A stretch of 64,000 bases of DNA from NCBI GenBank assembly GCA_032358165.1, contig JAALGY010000059.1, positions 744,001 to 808,000 on the forward strand, read 5' to 3'. Within the stretch, counting starts at the first letter, position 1, and every line of letters begins with the position of its first letter. Below the pieces are notes generated by a model that made no database searches, was not told the DNA's origin, and was given only the letters and a program-made list of their open reading frames with translations. The DNA comes from Diplosphaera chodatii (Eukaryota; Chlorophyta; Trebouxiophyceae; Prasiolales; Stichococcaceae). A program made the position numbers and the translations under genes. Below are positions 32,521 through 43,544 of the stretch, one piece after another.

Positions 32521-33265
32521 ATGTCGGGCCGCGGCAAGGGAAAGAGCGCCAAGAAGGCCGTCAGCCAGTCGTCCAAGGCCGGCCTGCAGTTCCCCGTCGG
32601 CCGTGTCGCCCGGTGAGCTCTTGTTCTGTTCAGCATTGTTGCTTCAAGTTGTGAACGGCACCTTACAACGTTGTCATGGCCGCCTGTAGTTGATGTTTGT
32701 TGTGTGCCCGCTTGTGCGCTGTGCGCGCTGGTGTGAATTAAGTCCAGTGCTCAGTCAGCGGCCCACCAGCAAGCACTGACATGCTGTGCTGCGTCCCCTG
32801 CAGGTACCTGAAGAAGGGCAAGTACGCGACGCGTGTGGGTGCCGGTGCGCCCGTGTACCTGGCCGCAGTGCTGGAGTATTTGGCCGGTGAGGACTGTCTG
32901 GCATGGTGGTGATGACGGTTTCTGCGCTGTTGATCTAAACGGTGTTTCGACTTGTAGTCGCATCATGCAACGCACCCTGCATGATGTACAGAGAGCATGT
33001 GACTTGCTCCTTCAACTGCGCGATGCTGCCACAGGCGCTGAGACTGTGTTCCTTCTTGCCTGCAGCCGAGGTGCTGGAGCTGGCCGGCAACGCCGCCCGC
33101 GACAACAAGAAGACCCGCATCGTGCCGCGCCACATCCAGCTGGCGGTGCGCAACGATGAGGAGCTGTCCAAGCTGCTGGGCGGCGTGACCATCGCGGCCG
33201 GCGGTGTGCTGCCCAACATCCACTCGGTGCTGCTGCCCAAGACCAAGGCCAAGAAGGAGGTCTAA
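32521..33265 (+). CDS. H2A: Histone H2A copy 1, three coding exons
   Basis: Core nucleosome subunit. Exons 32521-32612, 32804-32886 and 33066-33265 total 375 nt, 124 residues. Sequence landmarks: [63 protein letters not shown] and [20 protein letters not shown], ending KTKAKKEV. There is no C-terminal SQE/SQD motif, so it is canonical H2A rather than H2A.X. Introns split the Arg codon (CG|G) and an Ala codon (G|CC). The stop is TAA; copy 2 uses TGA. Confidence 0.96.
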
Positions 33266-33304
33266 AGCGGCTGTCGACCGTTGGCGCTCCCGCCCCCACC
33301 AAAT

Positions 33305-33320
33305 GGTGTTTTTAAACACC
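33305..33320 (+). terminator. H2A (copy 1) mRNA 3' stem-loop, variant loop
   Basis: GGTGTT-TTTA-AACACC, 39 nt after the stop. The loop base A instead of C allows a seventh T-A pair in the stem. Confidence 0.93.
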
Positions 33321-34109
33321 ACCATACAGCAGTGCAGGATGCCTTGCCCATCTTGCACATCATGCGCACAGCGCCAGAGAGTGTCCCCACTGTAATCACC
33401 ACATCCAAGCACATTGCTTTTGTCGCTGTGGGTGCGCTTTGTCGCCCCAGTGTGAAACTCTCGAGTTGTGTTGCACTGCAACTCGATGTCATCTGCAGCC
33501 TGACCATACGGCAGGAGTGAAACGACCCTAGGATGCAGCTGGCGCAAGGTTTTGCTTCTGCAGCGGACGGCGTGCCATACTGTACCGAATGGAATGTCAT
33601 GCGCGTGAGCGGACCTGTCAGCGTGGAGCTACCTGCACTCTTTCCTTGCTCACAGTTGCACATGTGCCACAGATGCCAGCGGGGTGGTGACAGCACTCTA
33701 GCAACACGCTTGTACCGTATTGACACCGCTGCCATGCTGCTGCTGCCCTGGGTCAGCTGGTAGGGACGCTGCTCTCATTTCTTTTTGCAGCGACCCACCA
33801 CCATCTTGAATGGCAGCGCGGTGAGACATCACCGCCCTGATTGGCTCATGGCCTTGACAGCCATCATGTCGGCTGCGACTATGCATATCTGAAGTGCAGG
33901 ATGGAGGGAAAGGCTGCTGCCACGGGCATCGGCAGGGCCTGATTATGTGCACGTGCCCACGGGTGGGTAGCATGTGAGTGCACATGGGGGTGACTATAGG
34001 AGACGTCTCGCTGCTGCACTGACGATGCACGCGTAACGCGCCGGCATGGGGCAGCGCTGCTACGCATGGGGCAAAGGATCACAGCCCACGCGCAGCCAGT
34101 CAGCGGGCG
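33321..34109. other. Intergenic region between H2A and the b561 gene
   Basis: About 790 bp with no recognised gene. Likely contains the promoter of the following gene. Confidence 0.45.
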
Positions 34110-37100
34110 ATGTCGCCGCGGCTCTGGCAGTGCGTCGTACTGGTCCTGTTGGCGTTCGCTAGCGCTGTCTGTGCGCAAGCAACAGCGCCACCTGCCTCTG
34201 CAGCTTCCAGCACAGCAACCGGCTTGTTGTTACAGCCTCACGAGACACTTCAGCCAGAGGCAAGCGTTTGCTCGCACAAGTCCGGCTCAATGTGAGTGCC
34301 AGCAATTTTTGGTGCATACAGAACTCAACACAATTGCGAGTGCATGCAGGGGCAGGCACTGACAGACAGGGTTCGAAGCCGAGAGGCAAACAGGCGGATC
34401 GCGGGGCTGCACAGGTAGGCACTTGGACAATGCCCTGCTTGGATGGAAACTCGTGACTGTCTGAAAGCACGCCAGATTGGCTGCAAGCTGGAGAGACAAC
34501 AGCAACAGGGTCTATGTCGGCATGTATCATCAAAATCCTGTTGCTCGCGAGAACGCACGCCAGATATGTCCGAATGGTGGCATGCGCGCAACTGAAGCGT
34601 CTGCTGCTCGAGCAGCCGCACGTATCATGTGTGAATGTCTGAAGAACAACGGCACCTTGACGAAAGCTTACATGTCGGTCGCAGGCGTGCGCAAGCGTCG
34701 CAGCTCACGGCAGGATCAGCTGTCACGGTGTGTGCGGCAATGCTGAAACCTGTCTGCCGTGAGATCACCCTCAATGGACCTGCAGACTGGTGCATTTGCG
34801 GATCGTGGCTACACATAATGAACAGGGAGGTGGTAGCATCTTGGTCGAGGGACCAGGTTCTGCCCAGGCCAAATATGCAAGGGTGCACAGCAGGCAGGGC
34901 GTGGCTGCCACAGCGTCAGCTCCGGCCAGTGCGCTGCATGCTCAGCAGCGGCGTCTGCTTCAGGTGACTCCTCGTCGGCGATACTGGCAAACCAGCAGGT
35001 TTTGAAACTGCCTGGCAGATGCAGAACCGTGTCTTTATTTCGACAACAGCCTGAGGGGTAGAGTTGACATTTGTCTGCAGGCGCAGTCCAACGCCACGCA
35101 ACGCTGCGTGCTGGAGCTGAGCGGCAGATCGGAAACATTCGATGCGTGCACAACGCTGAGCGGCACGCCTGGCGCATACACATTCCATTGGTCGCTTCAG
35201 CCGGGCAACCGCCTGCGCGGCGCAATTGACAGCGTCAATGCAGGCGGCTATACAGGTGTGCCCTGAGGGTGTGTTGGGTGTTTGTGCACAGAAGTGCGTT
35301 TGAGGGCCTCGGCAGCATGCTCGCAGCATCTTCAGCGCATGGCCTGATGCAGAGATGGGCGCGTGCGAATGCTGGTCGCTCATAAAACCGGGCGATCGTC
35401 CTGTCGTGTTGGGTTCTCAACTTGCTTGTTGGACCATGTCCGAGTCTGTCTGCAGGCTGGGGCGTGGGCTCCCAACGCGGCAGCAGAATGGTGCCCGGCA
35501 ATGGCATCATTGTCAAGGCAGACAAGCAGGCGGCCAGTGGCGCCTCTGTGGCAGACTACACTCTCGGTGGCTACCGCACCGCCGAAGTGACGCGGCCGTC
35601 TTCGTGGAAGGTCTCTGACATGAAGGTGCAGAGGCTGCCCGGCACAGTGTGGGACTTGTTGTCATGTGCATCGAGTGCAGCTGGGGATGCACCGACGTCC
35701 TGTGACAGCGGGTACGTGTCTGTGTCTTCACCTCGGCAAGTCGAGCAAGTCACGAGTTCTTCCCCAACTTACCGTGTGACGTTTCTGCGCGGTGGCGTCA
35801 CCAGTGTGTGTGTTTGCGTCACCAGGCAGCGGCCTTGGGCGACCGGCTGCTGGCCCTCTTCACGCTGCAGCTGGAGGCCGACGAGGACCTCACCAGCTTC
35901 CCTGTCATCTACACGATGGGGCCAGTCCAGGGTGGCGTGCTGATTCCTCATGACGTAAGCCATGCCGATCGGCTCAATCGGCTTGCATCCTGCATGGGAT
36001 GCCATGACTGCTTGCATGCTCACAAGTGCTGCATTTGAACGCTAAGGCAGGTGTACTTGCATTTCCACGTGCAACTAGAACACAGAGTCGTATAGCCAAT
36101 GCTCATATGGTGAAATGCATGTTGCAGAGCCGGAATGGCAATACAGTGGAGCTGGATCTGACCAGCTCAGCTGCTGATGTTGTTGTGGAGCCAACCAACA
36201 GCGGGGTTGCCAGCAGCCACCGCAGCCTGACTTTGGCGCAGGTGTGCCTCGCACAACTTCACACCATTGCACCACATGCATCATCTGTGCCACAGGCATG
36301 CTTCAATGGCGGAGTCTGGTACTGTGTGCACAACGGTATGTAGCGTCATGCGCCATGGTGCCGCCCAAGATACAGACATCTACACACTGCTGCTTCCGAC
36401 CCCGCTGCAGGTGCATGGGTGGCTCAACGGCATTGGATTGGGGCTGATGTTGCCGCTGGCTGCGTTGATAGCCCGCACATTGCGCGAACACCCAAAGGCA
36501 GGAAGCAAGCGTCGCCTCGGCGATTTGGTGGCTACCAACATGCTTGTGTCAATTCGGCTGAATTGTGCGAGCGGCCAATGCTCAAGCAAGTTCGTCGTGT
36601 GCAGGCATGGTTTAATGTGCATAGGATATTGGCCGTCACAGGCTTCACGATGGGCGTGGTAGGAATTGGTGAGCTGCTGCAAAGGGTTCTTTGCTGTGTT
36701 CTGCTGTAGTGCCGAGGGTACTGCTGCGCAAACATTTGTGTCCGTGAGCTACACACATTGCTTGCAGGGTTCAGTGGGAGTATGTGCAATCCTGGCCGTT
36801 CTGTTCGAGGGTCACTGACATGACGGTTTGGCGCTGCAGGGATTGGATACTACATGCGCCCATTCTTGGGAAGTGAGGAGAAGGCCCACGCTGCGCTGGG
36901 CACCCTGGTGCTTGTGTTTGGCATGTTGCAGGTGCTGGCTGGTGTACTCCGGCCTGATCAGGTCTGTCCTACTGAACACCTCCTGTGAGTCCACTTGTGA
37001 CGCTGGAACAAACCCCAGGATACCAAAATTGGTTTGCTCCTTTCATCAGTGACCATCTGCTACGCTTCCTGCTAACGTGCACCACTGGGTATGCAGGAGC

Positions 37101-37695
37101 ACAAACGGCGGCACTTGTGGGCGCTGCTGCACCACAGCAATGGCCGGCTGTTGATCATCATTATAGTGGTGTGCAGGAGATAATACTGTGTCACAGCACC
37201 ACCTGCCATAACATATTGTGCTCTCATGCCGAGCAAAGCAAGAGTTGTCCGCTGCAGGTGAACTACTATATTGGCGTCCACATGAGCACACATCTGTCCG
37301 GCAGCCACCGTCGGAACTGGTATGCGGCATTTAGCCTGGTGCTGGGCGTGATCGTTGCCTTGGGGATGGCGAAGGAGGTGTACAATGCCATCGCCCTGCG
37401 CCGCAAGCAGCAGGTGTGCTACCGACTGCCAGCCTGCACAAGGTGCTGCAGTGTGTGACAGAGCCAACCTCATCGAAGACAAGATTGACTCCAATTGCGT
37501 ACCTACCATGCGTACCTGTTGTGCATCTGTTGGCGCTTCATCTGAGTGTTGCCGTGCATGTATGGTCGACTGCAGGCCTATGCTGGAAGCACAGCAATTC
37601 AGATGTCCAAGGCGCCCGGGCCGCCTGATGCTGGTGACAGCCGGCTGATAACAGATGGCAGCTACTCGCATCAGTATGCCGGTGACATCACCTGA
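34110..37695 (+). CDS. DOMON - cytochrome b561 membrane redox protein
   Basis: Predicted transmembrane electron-transfer protein, with a luminal or apoplastic DOMON haem domain joined to a b561 core, as in plant CYB561-DOMON/AIR12-like proteins. A signal peptide is clear (MSPRLWQCVVLVLLAFASAV). Phase-consistent exons: 35081-35255, 35456-35646, 35826-35954, 36128-36241, 36411-36527, 36605-36668, 36840-36961, 37097-37168, 37258-37413 and 37576-37695. DOMON: YTFHWSLQPGNRLRGAIDSV to ITL-type strands ending near VIYTMGPVQ. The b561 part has the four expected haem-ligand histidines in HGWLNGIGLG, WFNVHRILAV, KAHAALGTLV and LLHHSNGRLL. Exon 1 (34110-34291) ends in phase 2, so at least one small exon between 34292 and 35080 is unresolved; 34362-34410 is a candidate that fits the phase. 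The C-terminal 30 residues are hydrophilic. Confidence 0.88.
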
Positions 37696-38006
37696 AGTGC
37701 ACTGCTGGCACGCTGCCGGTGCAGCTAAAAGTCGCAGGTCGCCGTATGGCTTGCCCCATGATTGGTGCTCGGGTCCAGGCCTCATGTGGAACTGGTTCTA
37801 AATCGAGCATGATGAGGTTGGCATATGGCGAAGTTGAATTGCTTGAACCACATCTTCTCTACTTCAATCACATAGAACTCTTGGAGCAGGACGCCTGATC
37901 CATGCAAAACCTCGACTGCGAAGCCCCTATGCCACCACGATGAGTGCTGCCACTCCATGTACCCTCTCGCTGAGTAACGGCCCTGTCTATAGTCTACAAG
38001 TGCAGT
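37696..38006. other. Convergent 3' intergenic spacer
   Basis: 310 bp between the stop codons of the b561 gene (plus) and the J-protein gene (minus). No poly(A) motif such as TGTAA was assigned with confidence. Confidence 0.5.
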
Positions 38007-41000
38007 TCACTCTGGCTGTCCCCCAATTCCCGCCTCGCCATCCGGCCTCGGTGGCGCTGCTGCTGCTGCCGCTGCTGAGATCCGGTCAGCAGTGGCTGCG
38101 TCGGTTACCATGTCGCCATCCTTAGGGAGCACTGCGCCCTGCATCGAGCGTCAAGCTGGAGCATCAGCCTGCAACAAGCGCTCGCCATACAAAGCCGCCT
38201 ACCGTGCATGTCAAAGCTGCTACAAGCGGGTGGTGTTGTGCTCTGCACGTGCCATGCGACGTTGGTGCTGACTGTGCTGCGTACCTGGAGGTCAGTCAGC
38301 GTGGCGACGTGCGGGCGGCCGGCTGCCAGGTAGGCCACCCTGAGGTGCTTCATCTCGCCAGGCGCCACATCGCAGAAGCCCATGAGCCCTGCCTTGCGCA
38401 CCCCCTGGTGCAGCACCAGCTTGCTGGGCTCTGCCAGAAACCTGCCGTCAGCCACCCCAAGGGATCAGTGTACAGACATTAGGCAAGACTGCAGCAAAAG
38501 TCCGCAGCCATGCGTCACATGCGTACACGCATGGCAATGCTGGCGCCGACATGCTGGTGCGCTGCAGCCCAGGTGCAATCCAATGATAGCGGGCCAGGCG
38601 CTAGAGATGCTCTGTGGCCTGCACCTGACTGCGATGGTAACGTCCAGCCACTGAGGCGGCAGCTCCCCTGCTGCGGCCATGAGGCGCTCTGCATCTGCTG
38701 CGGCCGCCGCCGCCGGGCCGCTGCCCTCTGACCCCGCCTCAGACTGCATCCCCTCCTCCTCATCTATTGCCACCATATCGCAAAGCACATCAGCTCACGA
38801 TCATGTGTGACATGAGCGGCTCCAAGAGGCGGAGTAGATGCACACTCAAAGTTGCGTCCAGCACCAGGACAGCAGGTTCAGCACTGCAAACTTACACACC
38901 GCTGTCCAGCCGGTGGGCACTTGGCTGAGGGCTGGGCTGCGGCTCCTCGGCATCCGCTGAGGCGTCGTCGGCATCTGCGCCCGACGCTGCTGGCGGAGGT
39001 GGAGCGGCCCTGTCTGCTCCTGTGCTCCTGCCTGCTGCTGCGGCTGCGCCCACAGGCGGCATCGCTTCGAGCCGGCCGAACACCGCCTCGACAATGAGCA
39101 AGCCATCCTGCAGAACAGCCACTGAGTATTCAGAGGTGCTGATGTGGAGGCAGTGACACACAGTGCAGAGTCGACTCATGTTGTCGGCTTGACACCTTTT
39201 TGTGCAAGCATGTTGACGCATTTGATATCGGCAAACCGAGCCACCTCTGTAGATGGTCTTGTACACAACTATGCAATTTGGTTTGCAGCAGGCTGCAACA
39301 ATGTTAGTGCGCTGGTATGACACATGCAGTCACGACGAACCTCGGCTGCTGCTCTGCTGAACTTGCGTGCTGCCACGGGCCGCATGAGGTCTGCTTCACG
39401 CGCTGCGTCTGCAATGAGGTGCTTCACCTCAGCTAGGCCATCCCGCCGCCGCTGCAAGGCCTGCGACAGCAATGGACGCTGTCTTTCAGCCTTACTACAG
39501 AATGGCCATGATTTGACGCAGTCCCCACTGCATATGTGGCAAAGGACACAAATTCTAGAACATGCACACGCTATTGGTGATGTGTGTGCAGTGGCAGATT
39601 TGCAGCACTACATCCCCTCGCCTGTTGCAGGCGGTGCCGTCGCAACAGCGGGCCCACGAGCCCGTATTGCAGCACAGCGCCGACCAGGGGCGGCAGCAGG
39701 TACGCTCCAAGCAGTACCCGCCAGCTGTCTGGTGTGTGCGACAGGATCACAGGCACCTGTGCACGAGAATACTCTCAACACACGGCAAGCGTGCGCAGCA
39801 CACTAGAGCGACACTGCAAGCCATACACCTGTTTCAGCCAAGAGAGTGACGTTCTGCACAACCTGGAGCTGCTGGCCACGGCGTGCGGCTGTGACCTTCA
39901 GGGAGATGCCCTGTGGACATCGGCACGCACAGCAAAGTTGAGCACTTGCCGCCACGTCTCACTCTGACGAATGCAGAGGACCAGATGAGCTGCCGAGACA
40001 TCAAGCGGGTGCGAGGTTCGACACGAGGTGCCCAGCAGGGTGGCGTGCAACGCACCGTCAGGCCGACGACGGCGTACAGCCCAGCGGACGCCGAGTGCGC
40101 GAGCCGGCGGCTGGCGCCCACCTCCACCTCCACGCCCGTGGAGCCGAAGCGCCCGGAGATGCGGCCCGTGTACTGCTTTGTCAGGCTGCGGACGTACCGC
40201 GCGGACACGCCGGCGCCCATGCCCACCTGCGCACGGCAGGCAATGCGCCCTGGTTGGACATCAACGTTCCGCCTCACTCAACAGGGGGCACGCCTGCCTG
40301 TCTGCAAACACAAGAGGTCTGCGCATATGGCTGTGAGGGGGTGAGCAGGCCGGAGCTCGACAGACGACAGTGCTCGCCAGCCTCAGGGCAGGCTGCTCTT
40401 GCAGCAGAGCCTCACGTCCAGCTTGCAGCTGAAGGCGCTCTTCTCGTCGCGCCGCGTGAGGCTGACGCCTAGGCCGCTGGCGACGCGCGGCCCCACGACC
40501 CAGTTGCCCTCGCCGTGCCAATGCGGCGACAGCTGGCGGGCGGTGCCCAGCTGCATCCCGAAGCCCAGGTCGGGCTGCCACGTGGTCGCCAGCGTCGCGG
40601 AGGCGTGCTCCCCCAGCTGCCGTGTGCTTTGCAGCTGCACCAGCGTCTTCAGGCCTGCCGGGCAGCATGCGACGGGCGCTTCCGCATGCTGCCCTGGATC
40701 CGCTTGTGCAGTGTCAAGGCCAGGCTGCTTTGCTGCATGAGTGGTGCACACCATGCACACCTAGCATGGCGTGGGCCTCGATCGAGTCCTCTGCCGTCAG
40801 AATGCGACGGTAGCCCGCCACGAAGCTGCTGCCGCCGACGCCTCGTTTTGTCACCGTTTGCACTGCATCATCAAAAGAGAGGGTACGCTGACCAGCTGTA
40901 CAGAGCCCAGAATCCATAACATCAAGTGCCGAATCGTCTCCGATAAGACCGCACCTCCAACTGTGAGGCTGTCCTTGGGGCTGAGGGACACTGACACTGT

Positions 41001-42043
41001 TGGTGATGTCGCTGTGCTGATGACGTCAGGTGCATGGCGTACATGCCGATCATACGGATCGAACAGCGATGATGCATCAACCTGCACAACAGACCTCAGT
41101 CATGCTGCAACCATGCTACAGTGATGCATTGCAAGCATGCAAAGTGGGCATGGCTGCTGCTAGACGTGCAACGGCCATAAGTTTTGGTCATCCCACTGAC
41201 CTTGATCATGTAGGCGCCCCTGTAATCGAGCCGCTCATCCTGCTGCTGCTCTGCATGCCCAGACTTCTGCTGCGACGCAGAAACCACGATCAGCAACGGG
41301 CACGGGCATGGACGGCGTGAGCGCTTGCGGCTTTCAGCACCGCAGCATATTGTACGGACAGTTACTCCGCCACAGTCACCGTGCCGGGCCTGAATCACAG
41401 CACGCCGCCCACACACAGGCGACCCACCTGCTGCTGCTGGAACTGCTGCCACTGCCGCCGCAGCTCATCGCGGGTGCGCAGGTGGGCTCCCACCTCCAGC
41501 CCTGCCTGCAGACCCTCCCTGCCGTATATGTCATACACCTGCCGGCGCTGCGGGTCGATGAGCACCTGCACACATAGGTCCCGATGCTGGATGGGCCTGC
41601 CATAGCGGGGCGCGCCATCGAAGCTGCAAGCACACTCGCCTGATCATGTGAATCTGCCGAAGAGCGTCGCTAATGCACAATGCACCCCACAAGCGTGTGT
41701 GGGTATATCCCTCAAAGGTGCCACTCGCACCTCGTAGGCCTCCTGAATGCGCATGAAGCTCGCGGCCGCCGCCGCCTTGCGCTCTTCATCCTGCTGCTTG
41801 TCAGGGTGGTATGTCTGTGCCAAAGCCCTGTTTCACAGCGATGCTTATCAGTGGTCCGTTTTGGTGGGTTGCAGGGTTGCGTCATGGAACGGCAGGAGCA
41901 CGAGCTGATACAGCACGCAGACCTGCTGCCCTGCAAGCATGCACTCACCGGAACGCTTTCTTTATGTCTTCCTCGGAAGCCTCCCGGGAGACGTTAAGGA
42001 GCGCGTAGAATGACAGCGCATCCTCCGAAGCTGCCTCTGCCAT
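38007..42043 (-). CDS. DNAJC11: DNAJC11-like J-domain protein, 15 exons
   Basis: Mitochondrial-type J-protein; animal DNAJC11 associates with MICOS/SAM at cristae junctions. Minus-strand exons, all phases closing: 42043-41949, 41827-41731, 41565-41428, 41269-41201, 41081-40950, 40887-40761, 40654-40416, 40226-40056, 39910-39863, 39756-39622, 39460-39341, 39107-38900, 38763-38625, 38441-38285 and 38138-38007. They give 668 residues, longer than the ~560 of animals. The J-domain is residues about 9-75 (FYALLNVSREASEEDIKKAF, YHPDKQQDEERK; HPD present). The middle matches the family's beta-rich region (ISGRFGSTGVEVEVGASRRL, SHTPDSWRVLLGAYLLPP). The C-terminal DUF3395 block is DGLLIVEAVFGRLEA, then KLVLHQGVRKAGLMGFCDVA. 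An Ala/Pro/Asp-rich insert separates the last two. The intron after 39622 appears to be GC-AG (CAG|GCGAGG). The last exon is the least certain. Confidence 0.88.
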
Positions 42044-43544
42044 ACTGCGCTACCACTATGAACAGCTGCGCCGCGCAGGTTCAAAAGCAACAAGCGGCCC
42101 GACAGCCTCAATGAAAAGGGCAGTGAAGATGTGCATCTGGGCGCGTGTATTTGCTCGAAACATACAATCACAGCATCCTGGGGTGCCTGTGCAGAAGAAG
42201 TGCAGCAAGGCTCCTGCGATCCTTGCAGGTATTTGGCAGCGAACCTCACGCGCAGCGCGTGTCCTGCACTAGTGCGAGCAGTAATGCGACGATACCAAGG
42301 CTTGCAGCGTCGAAGTGGCTGTGTGTCTCAGTTTCCCTCGGACCTTTGCGATGCTTCCCAATGTGTGTTGCAGCAGGAAGAGGGATGCAGCTGTGGCAAA
42401 ATCTAAACGGCGGCCGCGGGGTGTGCTGTGGTCCGCCATGCCGTCTCCATAGTGACTCCACCACGACTGTATGTGCTGTGAAGTGTGCGACGTGCGAACC
42501 CATGCAGCTAGCCATCCTCTTGCGTTGCATCATGTCCACTCATACTCTAGAGGGCCACCTGCAGCGTTTGAGATGGTCACTTTTCACAATGACCATTATC
42601 ACCAAGCGAACACCAACCTGACTGCCAAACGCTAAGCAATGGTGTGATCGACCGTGCAATAGCAAAGCAAGGCCGCCGTCGGCATCATGACAGCCATGCG
42701 GCTTCTGCCAACGGCGGCATTGAGCAAAGACCATATCCCACCGCACTACCAACACGCAATGAAGCATCAGTCCAAGTCTGGTGCGGCACCCCACATGCTT
42801 TGCTTTCAAGCCGCTGCTGATTGATGTGCGCAACGCACATGGGTCAGTGCTTGGGCTGGACTTGATCTATGCTTTTGATTCAGGTGTTGCAGTAGGTCCT
42901 CCTGAATGGGACTGCAGACAGCGACCATTCTTCGGCGCCTTTGAAACCGACTTTGAGGCTTTACAGGTGGCACAGTGTTGAGTGCAGCATGTATTGGCTA
43001 TGCTATGCACTCACCCTGTCAACACACCACAGCACTGACGAAACCTACAGTCTAGACCAGCAACAGATGAAAGTAAACCAACTGAGCAAAATCACCACCA
43101 TGGGTCTTCTGAAGTAGGCGGTGCTGAGCAACAACAACACCACCCCCACAAAGCGACGCCACCTGATAGTCTTGTACCCGCATGCGATGAATTCGTTCAA
43201 AGACCAATCAATAGCACAGACCGGTGCCGCCTGTAGGCGACAAACCGGCTACCTCAACATATTAGTTTGCTGCTGGCAAGCGGCTGCCTAGGAACGACTG
43301 ACAGGTTCTCGAACGAGTCTGAACAGCGTTTGGTCCGATCCCTACACAGATGTGCATCGGTTCAGCCGCTGAGTGTGTTCCAACACCCTAGCAGCGTCAT
43401 ACTCGAGCTACAGACCGACTGCACCCGACGCCATGGCATGAGAGCAGATCCCGCACGAAGTGCAGCATTGAACTGCCGACTTGCTGAGCTTGGGGGCCTG
43501 CACACCCAGTGTTGTAGGGCAGGTCAGGCAGCTCAGGCTGCCAT
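42044..43544. other. Unassigned 1.5-kb intergenic stretch
   Basis: Between the J-protein start and the multicopper oxidase stop; must hold the J-protein promoter. A 67-residue plus-strand ORF (42781-42981, MRHPTCFAFKPLLIDVRNAH...) has no recognised domain. I would not call it a gene. Confidence 0.45.

Noticed and set aside
42781..42981. 67-residue ORF upstream of DNAJC11
   Set aside because: No motif, splice context or partner exon found; length is within chance expectation.
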